Positions 45,701 to 57,780 of a stretch of DNA of 64,000 bases are shown here, one piece after another. A model generated the notes under the pieces. The model was not told the DNA's origin. It was given only the letters and a program-made list of their open reading frames with translations, and ran no database searches. The DNA comes from Penicillium oxalicum (Eukaryota > Ascomycota > Eurotiomycetes > Eurotiales > Aspergillaceae): contig NC_064654.1 of assembly GCF_001723175.1 (NCBI RefSeq), positions 2,604,001-2,668,000 of the forward strand. The letters are read 5' to 3'. The position numbers were made by a program, and so were the translations under genes. The stretch's first letter is position 1. Each line of letters starts with the position of its first letter.

Positions 45701-46754
45701 TTAAGCAAAGGTGGAGGGACGAGAGTAAGCGTACAGCTTCTTGCCAGGGTTGGCAGAGCGGTGGGGCAGGGGGAACTTGAGGTCCTTGGTGAGGAGCTGC
45801 TTGATGTAGGGGCGGCGGATGCTGTCGTTGTCGGTAACCTCAACAACCTTCAGGATCTGTGGGTGAAAGATTTACTTAGTATGCCATGAATGACTGTAGG
45901 TGGAATCACGGGCACATACGTGGATGGAACCGAAACGGGCACGGTGACGGGCAGCCATGTCCTGGTAGAGAGCCTCAACAGCCTCGGTGCGGGACATCTC
46001 ACGGAACTCCTTGTACATGTTGTGGGTACCGGAGCGGGAGTTGTAGCGGAGCCAGATACCGAAGTTCTTGACCTTGAGGGGGCGCTTCTCGGTGATCTAG
46101 ATATGAAGAATTGAATGAGTATGGACGTGTGTCGCAGGGAGCAGATCGCCAGATAGTGCAACGTACGGTGTTCAGGCTGACGATCTCGCCGTTGGCCTTC
46201 TTCAGCTTACGGAGAGAAGCCATGAAGTACCAGAAGCGGGACTTGGCCACAACGGTGTTGGGCGCAAAGATGCGCATGCGGTACAGCTTGGGCGTGGGGT
46301 TCGCCTCGGTGGGCAGGTGACGCCCGATAACCTGGTACTCGTTAAGACGCCCTGTTTTGTCATTAGTTTTGGTATCGAATGGGCGATAGAAGTGATGCGA
46401 TGGCGGATTCCTCGGCACAAAAACGATATTGCGCGCAGTCGATAATGATAGGTGATTCATGAAAGGGATGCTGGTTGGCGAAATTGTAAAATGAAGATTT
46501 TTCGAATCGAAATTGTTGACTTCTCATCTCGTTGCATTGTTCCCCGTGCAGTCTGTTTCCGAATGCCCTGTCGCAATTGATCTCGGGTACCCTCCACTTC
46601 CGAATGAGTTCCTTGTCGATATTGTTTTTTTTTTCGTGTCGTTGATCATTATTTGCCGCTTCATGAATGTCTTTTTTTTCCAAAACCGCATCGCATGTAT
46701 CCAAGTCGCACCGAGGAAATCGCCAAAGCATCGAAAAATTCCGCACTTACCCAT
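45701..46754 (-). CDS. rpl20: Ribosomal protein L20 (eL20, L18a family), 60S subunit
   Basis: Four coding exons: 46751-46754, 46167-46351, 45920-46096 and 45701-45856, encoding 173 residues. The first holds only ATGG, four nucleotides, before a 399-bp intron starting GTAAGT. The protein reads [20 protein letters not shown], then [40 protein letters not shown] and [16 protein letters not shown], and ends with [13 protein letters not shown]. This is the full eL20 sequence in order. It sits at the base of the large subunit. A start codon cut off from the rest by a long first intron is common in fungal ribosomal protein genes. Without the 4-nt exon no in-frame ATG precedes the conserved RLNEYQV. 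Confidence 0.95.
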
Positions 46755-47209
46755 CTGTTCGGCAGCTGTTAGCAATGGTCTCTCAGGTTTTCATGTGGAT
46801 ACGATACGTACTGTGATTGTCGCTGTGGTGGTTGAGTCGTTAGTGGTGCCGTCGGGAGAGAATTCACAGATTGTGTTGCAATGTGGTTAGGGCTACCGCC
46901 CTTCGGCTAAGCGAGTGGAGGCACTTGATCAACGCTAACCCAGATAGGAAGCCACTGCATTCGCCACATTCAGTGAGTCCTCGGAGACTCACCTCAGCCA
47001 CACGAACGGACACCGCCACATTAAGTACCCCACTCCCGTTAAGCTCCAGTGTCTGTCCCGCGACTGGAGATCAATCCACTTGTTGAAGTCGTGTCGAACT
47101 CCATTTGAAAGCCTTCCACGCTATCAACGGGTGCCCTTGCGTATCATCCGAGCCTTCCCAGACGTTTCGCAAGAATACAGAAACTTCGAACTGCCATCGG
47201 TGAGGGGGA
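46755..47209. other. Divergent promoter region (rpl20 / csn12)
   Basis: This 455-bp spacer lies between two outward-reading genes and should hold both promoters. Nothing else is seen. Confidence 0.5.
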
Positions 47210-48878
47210 ATGATGCAGTTGGCTTCCGATTTTCAACATGCTTACAGCATTGCTTCTGGTCCCGCTCTAGCTGCAATCTTAACACCAATCGCGACTGCAA
47301 GCAACCCGCAACGCCTAAGATCATTCTACAAAAACACAAATGCTCACCACCCAGACAAGGACATCAAAACGCACTTCTGCTGGGGAAAAGACTTTAGGCT
47401 ACCTAAGCCCGAACAAGCGATCTGGGTCGACATATTCACGGCATATTGGGGAGCAGTGGGGGAGCTGCTAGAGTACGAGGATGGAACCCCCGGATCCAGT
47501 GCGGTTGAGATCTTCACCGCGTGGAAAAAGCTGGCCAATGCTCTGATCAAAGGCTACGCTGGATCAAACGGTCTCCCTGCTTGGACACTGCCTTGTTTGT
47601 ATACGGTCGGCAAGTTCCTGCGAACCTTTGCGATCAAGGCGGATTTGGAAGTCGCGGCGCGGGGATCCTCGGGCTTTGACTTCCAAGACGACCTCTCCGT
47701 AGATGTTGAAAAGAATGCCAACCTGGAGGAGGCTGCCCGAATCATCAATCGAATGTTCACCCTTTGTTTGAGTGACCGGTGAGTGGCAAACCCAAGGCAC
47801 ATTCTAGGCGCTTATGCTGATCTGTTCAGTGCGCCGATCGAAGAGTCTCGGAAATGGGGCATCTACGAGACCACCAATCTCCTTTTCAAAACCTACTTCA
47901 AGGTAAATTCGCACACTCGGGTCCAGTGCTTTGCACTTTGTCCCATTACTGACTAGGTTCAGATCAACTCTGTAGGACTCACCAAGAACTTACTTCGCGC
48001 AATCAATGCGCAATCCCATGAGCTGCCTCCTCTTGACGCGTTCCCGAAATCGCATGTCGTCACATTCAAGTACTACCTTGGGGTCATTCACTTCCTTGAT
48101 GAACAATACATTCAGGTACTGCAGTCCAAATTAAACAGAGAACGGGACTATCATACTGACAAGAAGACACTGGCTCTCGAATAGGCTGAGGAGCATTTGA
48201 CCGCCGCCTGGAAAATGTGCCATCGGGATGCGTACAAGAACAAAGAGTAAGATCGGGTTATATATCCACATTAATACATGGCTGACTCTAGCACCTAGGT
48301 TAATTCTCACATACCTGATCCCATGTCACATGGTGACTACTCATACTCTTCCTAGCAAACCGTTACTTGCACCTTTCCCGCGCCTTGAGCAGCTGTTTAG
48401 ACCCCTGTCTACATGCATCCGCAAGGGCGATCTTGTGGGCTTTGACGAGGCCATGGCTGCCGGAGAAGCTGAGTTTGTGAAGCGACGTATCTATTTGCCA
48501 TTAGAGCGTGGACGGGACATTGCACTACGTAATCTTTTCCGCAAAGTCTTCACTGCTGGTGGGTTTGAAGAGCCCAAGGACGGTCAGCCTCCCATTCGGC
48601 GAACTCGGATACCAGTGGCTGAATTTGCGGCGGCGCTGCGAATTGGGACCCATGCCACGAGTCGCACGAGAGTGGATATTGATGAGGTAGAGTGCCTGTT
48701 GGCCAATCTCATCTACAAGGTCAGTGCTCAGCACATTCTAGAGGGACAAGTTGTGAGAGCCGTCACTCATCGTATTTTTGCTTGCTTCCAGGGTCTGATG
48801 AAGGGCTACATTGCCCGAGAACGTGGCATGGTTGTATTGAGCAAGAACAACACCGCGTTCCCGGGGACTGGTGTCTAG
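47210..48878 (+). CDS. csn12: PCI-domain protein, Csn12/Thp1 family
   Basis: Six exons, 47210-47778, 47830-47902, 47963-48115, 48185-48246, 48299-48719 and 48792-48878, join in frame to 454 residues. Csn12 is a PCI protein linked to the COP9 signalosome and to Thp3 in splicing and transcription-coupled mRNA export. Conserved blocks run in order: [87 protein letters not shown] (just after the fourth intron) and [13 protein letters not shown]. The winged-helix end has [20 protein letters not shown] and then [13 protein letters not shown] short extra 5' exon cannot be excluded, since the first codons (MMQLASDFQ) differ from what I expect of homologues. Confidence 0.9.
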
Positions 48879-49565
48879 GTGAACCCGGCCTGTTTGGGCG
48901 GGCTTGCAAACGAGCCCATGAGCCAACACTCCCTGAAATCAATTCTCTCACTCTGACTCGGTCCCTCTCACGACGAGGATGCTTATTTTATGCTGACGCA
49001 TCCTATACCACGACTATGATATTTACGTCAGAGTCAAACTACGCCATCACCTATGCTCATCAGACTATAGTCCTTGTCTGATGTGAGTTTGATCGGAAGA
49101 GCCTCTCCAAGGGACCAGTGTCCCGTTGACCATGTCCATGGCTAGAAAGAACTTCACATTGATATGGCTTATGGCATGAACCCACCTCATCCTTACATAG
49201 GCCATGAACGAGGCCCTCGCCTACCCAGGTCAATGAAAAGCCTGCCACTGTTCAGCATTGATAGCAAGCAGCACCAATGTATACTTATTCCCGAGTAACA
49301 ATAATATACAAACCCCCACCGACCGAAAGATCCTAAGTTTCGTCACGTTCCAAAGTACCATGTACAGTACAAAAAGCCCTTGTAAGACCCCTACTCCTCT
49401 CGACTGTGGTCCCACTGTAGCTCCATTTTACTTGGCAATGTGTCGGGACTCCGGCATGGCTGAACTACAAACCGACATGGCGGATGGATACACGTCGTCC
49501 TATGAGAAACGGATCAGCCTCTTTAATTCCGACCACTCTTGACTCAGACAAGCCCACGCCCCCCT
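48879..49565. other. Convergent 3' spacer (csn12 / BTB gene)
   Basis: Both neighbours end here. No coding signal or repeat is evident; the open frames have no protein-like features. Confidence 0.45.
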
Positions 49566-50453
49566 CTATTGCAGGCCCCTCAAAGTACCACCCGTGGAAT
49601 CCTGCAGACTCACCATATGATTACACATTGCAACAAACAAATCAAAAAACAAGCGTCCTCCCTTCTCCATCTCGACTTGCATCGTTCCGCTCCGCTTAAA
49701 CGTGCCCCGACACCGTATGATCAGCGCAAGATAATGCGCCCGCAGTCTGGACTCCGTCTCGGGCGTATGCGCATAGGCAAATCGCGCACTCGACAGGATC
49801 GTCCGGCAGGGGATTCCCATCTGGAGACCCTGCTTGCGTAGAGCTAGACGCGCCAACGAGGGGAGTTTATATGCGAGTGCCGCGCAGTACACTGCCGTAT
49901 CGCGCAGGACGGGTCCGTCCGCGGCATGGTGCCAGATGACGGCGCAAGTGGAGAGATTTGCCGTTGCGCTCGCGACGGAGGGGACCATCGTGCATGAAGT
50001 GGGGAGAGTGTCGTTGGCGAGCGTCCACGCCCCCGTCGTGGGGTTGTGCTGCAGGCGCGGCGTATAGTCGCCTTTGTACAGGTACTCCAGGACGCAGGAG
50101 AGGACTTCTGCGTTTTCATCGGGTAGATCGATGCGTTTACTGGGGGTGGTGATGTGTGGATGGGAGGGGGGAGGGGGACTAGGGAGTTGAGAGGAGCATT
50201 GGGCCGCGAAGATGGGGGAGGCGCTGAGAATGGACTCGTGCGCGGCGAAAAGGCGCTGTTGAGGGCCGACACGAAGCATTACGATGGGTGAGGATGGAGA
50301 TCTGGTAGGGCTTCTGTTTGGAATAAGTTAGCAAAGCCCTTTCTTTGGCCAATTGGCCTGGTGTGTCGCAGAACTGGACTAAGACAAGGTTCGCGACAAC
50401 GGTGCGAGCACAATAGACGCAAACTTCACTCACGATACATTTGGTGGAGCCAT
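49566..50453 (-). CDS. BTB/POZ domain protein
   Basis: Two exons, 50434-50453 and 49566-50313, encode 255 residues from MAPPNVS. The first exon frame is open further upstream and contains more ATGs (up to 50669), so the start could lie up to about 70 residues earlier in a Ser/Arg-rich segment. The BTB fold begins at IVMLRVGPQQRLFAAHESIL and continues SASPIFAAQC. LPDENAEVLSCVLEYLYKGD is the diagnostic helix-and-turn block. After it come a helical segment (DTAVYCAALAYKLPSLARLA) and a C-terminal helical region ending in a short hydrophilic tail. Fungal proteins of this size have no assigned role; some BTB proteins recruit substrates to Cul3 ligases. No Kelch, BACK or DNA-binding domain is seen. 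Confidence 0.8.
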
Positions 50454-51990
50454 AGGTCTCCTCCGTTCTAGACGTCTAGAGCTTGCCGAGCTTGAGCTTT
50501 GTCGCATCCGCCTCGACCGCACCACCGAGGCCTTGGCTGCTCGATATCGAGAGAAACAGGCATGAGGTCCTGATACAGCCGCAGGAGCTGGCCTCCTTGA
50601 GAGCATAGCTCGTTTGAGAAGTCTATCGTCCATGATACATGCGCACAGGTGTGATTGATCTCGAGCCAAGCACCTGAGAATGAGAGAATTAAAAGTGCCG
50701 AGGTTCAGGCTTGGTCTGTAGTATTACTGCAGATATGTACAGTAGAATATGAATCGCGCAACAACTCAGGGGGGACTGAAGCAGTTATGTATGCGACTCC
50801 CATTGGGCTCGGCTTGTGGAGTGTCTGGCGAAATCAGTGGAACATGGCAGGCAAGAAACAAACTCTTAGCGGTTAGTAAAGTGCTGTACTGAAGCACGAT
50901 TCCAGGCGGTATGACAAGCCATTGAGTTTGTCTGTTAGAGCTAGGTCTCGTCTGTGTAGAGTATTGGTTAGCGTCTTGCAGATGCGATCTCATCCTTTGC
51001 AAAACAAATATTCATCACATGTATGTCAGAGGGCCTCTTCTACGGCAAATACCGTGACTGATCATCGTGTCCGCAATATAGCCACATTGGGCAGGTTGAA
51101 ACATCCTCGACGCGTCATGACATGTTTTGAAACGCGTACAGCTGGCGATGGTGCGGGCGGGAAAGCATCGCCAAATGAGCGCGTGGTCACGAGAATCACT
51201 AGTCGCAAGTAGCGTCTTCTGCGTGGACCAGTTAAATCTTCCGTCCACGACCCGCCCTACCTTCAGTGAGACGTGTCGAATCCCACTCGAAGGCGACAGC
51301 CAGTCAGCCGATTCAGCCAGAGAGAAAGGGATTGCGCTAAGTGGCTAAGTGGAGCCGAGGGGAAATGGAAAACGATGCTTGACCAAGGCACAGGGCAGCG
51401 CAGCTCCATCAAACTGTCCGACACCGTAGTCAATGCGCTTTCTCGTGCCGCCAGATAGGGTTCTCAACCGACGGGTTGACGAGAGAACCCAGTTTGGAGC
51501 AGATCCGGGCTCTTTGAATAGAGCGCCGGGCGGGTGCCTGGGATGTTCGCGGATGTTCATATTATGTTGCGTATAATAAGCAACTCTAAGGCGTGGCATC
51601 GGCAGCAGTTGCGTCTGGACTAGACGACTGCTTCTGAGAAGGAACAGCATGATGCCTGAGGCCGGAGATCTTTGGATATTGCGAGGTATACTGCGCCAGC
51701 CTACTGACTGTGCCAGCCACGTGACATTGGCCTTTCTCTGAGCGGAGTAGGAAGCATATCCTGCGGGGGCAACCTACGTCAAGCACAAATACCACACACC
51801 CGCCTAAAAACAAATCGATCAAAGTGTGATTACTAAAAAAAAGAAGGAAAAGAATAGGATCGCCAGAGTGTCGTTGGACGAAACGCCAGTGACCAAGCCC
51901 CCCGAACGCCAAAAGAGAAATAATCACACGGAAATGAACCACCGATGATCATCGAGCACGCCCAAGTATTATCCCAGACGAGCCTGCTCG
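50454..51990. other. Spacer: BTB gene promoter and rmd5 3' flank
   Basis: The left part is the promoter side of the BTB gene, or its alternative 5' coding extension up to 50669. The right part is the 3' flank of rmd5. No further coding signal, RNA gene or repeat is seen. Confidence 0.45.
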
Positions 51991-53521
51991 TCACAGGAAA
52001 ACTTTCCGCGCATCCTTCATGTGACTCTCGTTCGGACAGTAAGGACATTTGAATCGGCTACCTTTGCTGAGTCGTTTCAAGGACTCCTCGGCGATGACGT
52101 GCCCACAAGGCATCATCATTGGTGGATTCTCGTCGGTGGCCTGCTCTTTTGAGACGGGGCAGACGAAGATCGAGTGGAATAGGTACGATGGGGGCAGCGG
52201 GATTTCCACCTGGTGATTGAATAGATGTCAGTTATGTTTCTGGTCATACTCTGACCGTGACCAAAGTGCGGTTCAACCGGGCCAGGAACCTACCGGAAGC
52301 TCGTTCTCACTCGTCCACTCGGTTCGCTTTGCTTTCATGATTGTTTGGAGCTTCAGGAGCGTCGGCAGTGCGATCGCACCGGCAGTCGCGGCAATGTACA
52401 GCGGCGAATCCGCCGACAAACCGAGTAGCGAGCAGAACTCACGGGTGAAAAATTGTGCCACATCCTCCCATGCGGATGGGTTATTAAAGATTGCCGCATA
52501 TGGCGAGGCGGATAAATTCGGGCAAAATGCCATTGCACCCATCAGCTGGTTGATTTCCCGCTGGTAGCGTGTGTGGAAGGCAGGGAACTCCTGCCTGGCA
52601 TACGCGATGGCCGCGGTTTGATTTCTCCGAGTTTGGTCGGGAGTTGCATTCGGCGTATCAGACTCGCCATGATAAAGCCAGACATATTGCAAGCGACACA
52701 GCTCAAACTCCAAGTTGCTGCCACGAGCTTCCAGCGCCTCTCGATTCTCCCGGGCCCATTCAATCGCGGGAAGGAGGTTGCGTCGTTCTTTGAGCTGGGA
52801 AAGAATGTAATACATAGAGGCAAATTCTTTGCGAATTTCGGCAGAGGGCACTTCATCAAGATTCAGCAGGCTTGTCGGTTCAGGAGAGGCTGAGGTGCGG
52901 TCACTGCTTGCTATCCGAGTCTTTTTCTCGGCAATCTCTGATAGGAAACTCGCCGCAACGGAGAATTGCCCTTCCCGCAGCAGGTGCATGGCGATGGCGC
53001 GATTAATGAGTTGATCTCGTTGAGAGAGGGCATCATGTTCAGTACTCGGGAGAGGTCTATCCTTGAAGAGCTTCAAGTCAAAAGACTTTGAGTTAGCATC
53101 CGATCGGCTCACGACATCAGGGTGGCGGAGGGATTCAGATTGGACCAAAGCCCTCCTTGACCAGCAGGCGGTCACGGTACCTTGTCAAGAGACTTAGTGT
53201 ACTTGTTAAGACTGCCATGGGTTTCTTTCAGGCTGTCATTGATGGCGTTGAAAGAGGTTTTGACGGGATTCTGAAGCTTTGCCAGAGTAACGGCCGCCTG
53301 GTTGGGATCTATGTAGCAAAGCAAGTGGAATCAGTGACGGGCACTTCCCCGCTCAGGATGCTCTCCCGGGTGAGCTTCAGTGACCCCAGTCTTGACTCAC
53401 CAGCTGCAATCGCATCCCGGGCTGACTGCAAGATATCAATCGTGTTTTGCACATTTGTGATTCCCTGTGATGACCTCAACTTCTTCAAAAGTCGGTCGTG
53501 CTCTTTTTGGACCAGGTCCAT
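51991..53521 (-). CDS. rmd5: GID/CTLH ubiquitin ligase subunit Rmd5 (Gid2)
   Basis: Four exons, 53401-53521, 53181-53308, 52294-53070 and 51991-52209, join in frame to 414 residues. Rmd5 is a RING-bearing catalytic subunit of the GID complex, which degrades gluconeogenic enzymes when glucose returns. The N-terminus [18 protein letters not shown] and the segment across intron 1 ([20 protein letters not shown]) match the family. A LisH motif is at [25 protein letters not shown] motif is at [20 protein letters not shown], and a CRA-like region follows. The last exon is the atypical [38 protein letters not shown] and [12 protein letters not shown]. It lacks several zinc ligands (Ser where a Cys is usual), as in other Rmd5 proteins. 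Intron 2 was set to join SLDK to LFKDRPLPS. Confidence 0.92.
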
Positions 53522-55223
53522 GGCGGCACTCGAGCTCGGGCTCGGGCTCCGCGGAGTACTAGGTGCGGAGAAGGTCAGGTAACCGCCCACCCTGGCATCA
53601 CAGTGTCATAGAGGGGAAGCTGAGTGAAGACGAAAGAGCTTTGTCGATTGAGATTTGTGGTAATCTTGAGGATCAATGATAAGTCACAAGTCCAGATGCA
53701 CTAGGTGAAGTGAGTAACAGGTGTAAGTACTAAGGTAGCGTGAGCGGTTGAACCCGCCCCGAACAATCGCCTGAAGCCCGGCTTTGGACGGTTCTGACAG
53801 CGATCGCCCGCTCTTACGACATATACACGTGACCAGAAAGTCCCCTCCCGCAACACTGAACTCTCTACATTCCGTACGGAACAGTAGCAGTGCGGATCAA
53901 ATCAAATACTAGTATTAATCTGGATCTGAGTGCTGCCAGTAGAGGCTGCTCATAACTGTCAACTATGTCAACTACTGGTGCAAGTCTCTCTCGCGAGTGG
54001 GACGTGGCTGCATATGTGTCTATCTCCCACTAGAGTGACGGAGCATTCCTCGAGGTGTCATGGTTAGATAAGTCTTGCTGCTCATCTGCATCACAACTGG
54101 GCGGCTCGTCCAACTGGTCCTTTCCACGGTTAGCTACAATCAGGTGTCATTCGTCGTGGAATCACCCTTTATTCTTGTCGGCGGGCAAGATGCGGCCCAA
54201 TCACCTGACTTGATGCAGGGGGTGGCCCCACTCTCGCTTACGCTAGCACCGGAGAGTGGGTATAAATATCTCGGCCCCTCCACTTCGTTTCCTCCTCTTT
54301 TTTCTTTCCTTTCCCATCCTAGTGCACGGGCTTTACACGTATCAGTGAGGAGACATCCGAGATCGTGTTTTTGCTGGTTGAAAACTACCTATTGACCACT
54401 CTGCCTGGTCTTCGGATCGGTCAGGAATTTTTGAACAAACAAAGTTGCCCAAGCCTCTTGGTTTAATATCATCGGGTTTGCTCTGGATCTCATGTCAGGG
54501 CGTGTCCTTATCATGAGAACCGCCTTGGTCTTCTTTTCACTATCGTTGTCACCCATGTAGGTGGCCTTTAGAGAAGAGAAAACAGTAGAGAGATGCTCTA
54601 TCATGTGAATAGTTTACTCCCCTTAATGAGCTCCCGACACATTATCTGAAACCTCTCGATCGCCTTGACGGTGGCTTGGCGCGACGAGTCGCTCCTCGTA
54701 TGCCCTTGTATCAGTCCGTTCCCCTTGTCTGCCTACGTATGCCGTTAAGACTAGAGATCATGCAGATGATACGAGTTGAGAGCGCAGCTTCCTTGTAATT
54801 TATTAACAATTCGCTGTTCCCCTTGAAGCTCGTGACTTGTGAGTTGATCCGAAGTTTATCAGTTTCACACCGCTCACAGTGACGTCGCGGATTCTGCCCG
54901 CCAGAGTCGGTCAGTATGTTGGGTGTGATCAGTAGATCAGTCGACTGAGCAGACTGAGTACATTCCACAATTTGCCTTCTTTAAGCAACCTTGGGCGCAT
55001 TGCAAAAAACGAAAGATGCTCCAGACGCGTCTTTCGGGCTGCATGTGCAAGAGCTCAGCCTGATCGATTGCAAAAGGTGCGTACTCCATCAGCCTAGCAA
55101 TCCTAGGTAGGTGATGAGGCTTGTCCGAAGCAGGTCCGTCCACGGTACTTTGGCCTGACGCTCTGCAGAACCGTACAGGCAACTTCAATAGGGCAGAGAT
55201 AATCAAAATATCACAGTCCTCCA
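53522..55223. other. Divergent spacer with an orphan core promoter
   Basis: The spacer separates rmd5 (-) from the STB6 gene (+). It holds a well-formed TATA element with an inverted repeat at 54227-54268 (listed separately), but no credible coding sequence follows it. A minus-strand frame at 54389-54604 (71 codons) has no recognisable features. The right end is the STB6 gene promoter. Confidence 0.45.
54227..54268 (+). promoter_or_regulatory. Inverted repeat abutting a TATAAATA box
   Basis: CCCACTCTC at 54227-54235 and GAGAGTGGG at 54252-54260 form a perfect 9-bp inverted repeat with a 16-base spacer. TATAAATA follows directly at 54261-54268, and a pyrimidine-rich tract typical of fungal start regions runs to about 54320. 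The left arm contains CCCCAC, whose complement GTGGGG fits the CreA consensus SYGGRG. The next confident plus-strand ATG is about 960 bp away. Confidence 0.5.
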
Positions 55224-57780
55224 ATGCAAACTGCAACTTCGCCCGCACCGCTGGACGGTAACCGCGATCCCGCCAAAGCCAACGAGAATATACGAATCAG
55301 CCCCGCCGCGACGGCAGGCCGTCCACGAACGCAAGCTCACCAGAGAATCGTTTTCACAGACCCCGTTTCTCTGCGGTATCTCGAAGAAGACCCATCAACG
55401 GATGTACTGCATCGCCGTGAGACGTTGCAGGCTACGAGATCTACATTGTAGAGCAGTGGGCCTGCTCACGACAGCATCCGACCTTGTGATCGCGACTTAC
55501 ACTGGAGAGCTCTCACACCGAATCTACGTGGGAGTACTCAGTGTGCCAACAGATGAGTCGACATGGTCACCTCGGCTGCGCATGTACTTTGATGCCGTGG
55601 AACAATGCTGTGCCCGCAGGAAGGAGACGCAGCTCGGCACGATCATGATCACCGACCTTGGTACATTCGCCTCCGCCTTGACGATCATTCCGGTCCCCGA
55701 GGGTGATATCAAAAAGCACCGTGACGATTTCATTGTGAATGAGGACCTGAAACGGCTCGGGTGCGCTGGTCGCGCGGGCTTGAAGCTACAATACCCCTCA
55801 GCAGCCACAAAGGCCAAGTTCTACCAGCTTTACCGCACGAGTGAGCGAATCGACTTCTACAAGGCGGTGACGGAGCTGGTGAGGCAGTGTCAGATCGCTT
55901 TGATGGTGTTTGATAAGCTGACGCCCGAGTACATTGACGGCCTGCTTTGCGACGTCACCGAGAAGGCTATCGGCGATTGGTGGGCGGACATCGGTACCGA
56001 TCTGTACAACGTTGAGCCCAGCGATGGCGCTCTTGGGCCAACAAGCGTTGCTGCACTGCTAGGAACATTACTCGGGGCTCGCAATCGGCTGCATGCATAC
56101 GGTGCGCCTGTGGCAAAAGACGCATTTGACATTGACAATCTCAAGAGAGGAATTGGCAGTTTCCAAAAGTCACAAAAAATACCGAGAACCCGCCGACTGG
56201 ACCGACGTACCCTCGACCGGTTGCACCGTGCCACCAGTAAAGCCGCCAATGCGGAAGGCTGGACAGATGCGATCAAGTCGACGATGACGGAATTGAGTGG
56301 ACAGGGTGGCGAGATGGTCATGGGGATGGTACGCGGTCGTGAAAAAGGCGGGATTGCCGACATCGAAACCCTCGATCTTGACAATTTTGTCCAACGTGTG
56401 TACGGGTCCAGAGCGAAATGGCTGTGGCTCGGAAAATCGCCCAAAGGCAATACGGATACCGATTTTACGTCCAAAAATGGCGCAGACGTGGTCTTTACTG
56501 CAGACGACCAAGGGGGATATGTGTGGACCAGTCGAAAGAAACATTCTGCGGAGGAGCTACACGCTGAACGCACGCCTACAGGTTTCGAGAGACAAGCAAA
56601 GCCGGCGGAATCGCCCATGGCCGAAGAGAAGGAGCACCGGAAAAGGGGTATGAGTAGTAGGGTCTCCGATGCCCGAGCTGGTCTGGGGCGGTTCAAGGAC
56701 GCTGTCGGGCTACCTGGCCTGCGTTCAAACCATTACAAACAAGCCCGTGAAGCAACGGACGTGACCCATGATATTGCCTATCAGCCGCAGATTGACAGTG
56801 ACACGGAAGGCTCTTTTTCAAAACCGAAACTGGAGCTCAAACGTTTGGCTGACTCGCCGATTGTGGAACACAAGGCCCACCCTGAAGCTGAGCAGAAGGC
56901 CGCCCCGTCTGCCACGGGTGGGCCTACCACTGATATCAAGCCTCCAGAGATTCACATTGAGAAGACGCCTTCGCCTTTGGGGGAAGAAGAGCAAGTTGAA
57001 CATGCAGATCAAGTGGGTGGCCTGCAGCCAATTGCCACAATCGATGAAGACTCGGAGATGGAACGGGTCAGGAGTCGATCTACTGCGGCGTCCAGCGAGA
57101 GAGGGCAGGACCGGGCGGATGCCAGCTCAAATCTGGCCATGATGGCTCTCCGACGACCGCAAAGCTGCGAAGAACTTCGCGCAATTGAGATTGAAGACCA
57201 GCGGTTAGACATCCGTTGTGCGCGCCACCTGTCTTTCAGTAATGTTGAGGAAGTCATCCTTACCTGGGATTCTTCCAGCCCGCCCCGATCATTCACACAC
57301 ACCGCAGTGCTCGAAGACGCCATCGCACAGGAAGACATGCTTGCGTCTGACGCGCGCCTTTCTAGTACTCGGATTCTCGATCTTGGTGAGCGCACTGTGC
57401 CGTGGGTTGAGCGTCAGGTCGACTCCGTTGATGGCCTCAACCAGATTCTCTATGAACGCCATGAGGAGCTCAATGCCATCTACTTAGATCGCTATGGTGA
57501 CTATCAGCGACTGCGGGAACGATCTACAGATATTGTCACCGACGCGCACGACCATCTCAACGATAGTGTGAAGCGTGTGGAGCTGCTCGGTGCTAAGTTG
57601 GATTATGAGCTCCATGTCCTCGAATCAAAGGTTGAAGATGTGGAAGAAGGTTTGAGCGATTTTGAACGCCACATCGAGAATGTGGAGTCCCGATTTCAGG
57701 GTCTGTTGCAGGGTGAGGAAGAACATAGCGCGTCGTGGCCCATTCGGTTACTGCGGTCCATGGGCTTTATGGTTCAGTGA
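55224..57780 (+). CDS. STB6-like N-terminal domain protein, reading frame broken twice
   Basis: The ATG at 55224 opens a frame that reads into the conserved STB6-like domain (RIVFTDPVSLRYLEEDPSTD). Near 55430 the conservation moves to a second frame (GYEIYIVEQWACSRQHPT). Near 55490 it moves to a third (LVIATYTGELSHRIYVGVLS), which then stays open to the stop at 57780. One base appears to be missing at each point, in CAGGCTAC and in CCGACCTTG. The rest is intact: MYFDAVEQCC, IVNEDLKRLGCAGRAGLKL, DKLTPEYIDGLLCDVTEKAI, GPTSVAALLGTLLGARNRL, and RRLDRRTLDRLHRA. The C-terminus has a coiled coil around residues VEDVEEGLSDFERHIENVES. Total intended length is about 850 residues. STB6-type proteins are linked to Sin3 binding in yeast; the role here is unclear. 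A short intron at GCCGTGAGAC...GAGCAG could also bridge the frames, but would remove conserved residues. Confidence 0.8.

Noticed and set aside
47210..53521. Csn12, BTB and Rmd5 genes as a ubiquitin-system cluster
   Set aside because: They are separate housekeeping genes with different orientations and promoters; closeness is most simply chance.
54075..54395. 106-codon plus-strand frame spanning the TATA element
   Set aside because: It runs through the TATA box and pyrimidine tract, which marks it as promoter sequence; it shows no protein-family features.
55890..56696. 268-codon minus-strand open frame
   Set aside because: It is antisense to the conserved STB6-domain coding region and has no protein-family features.
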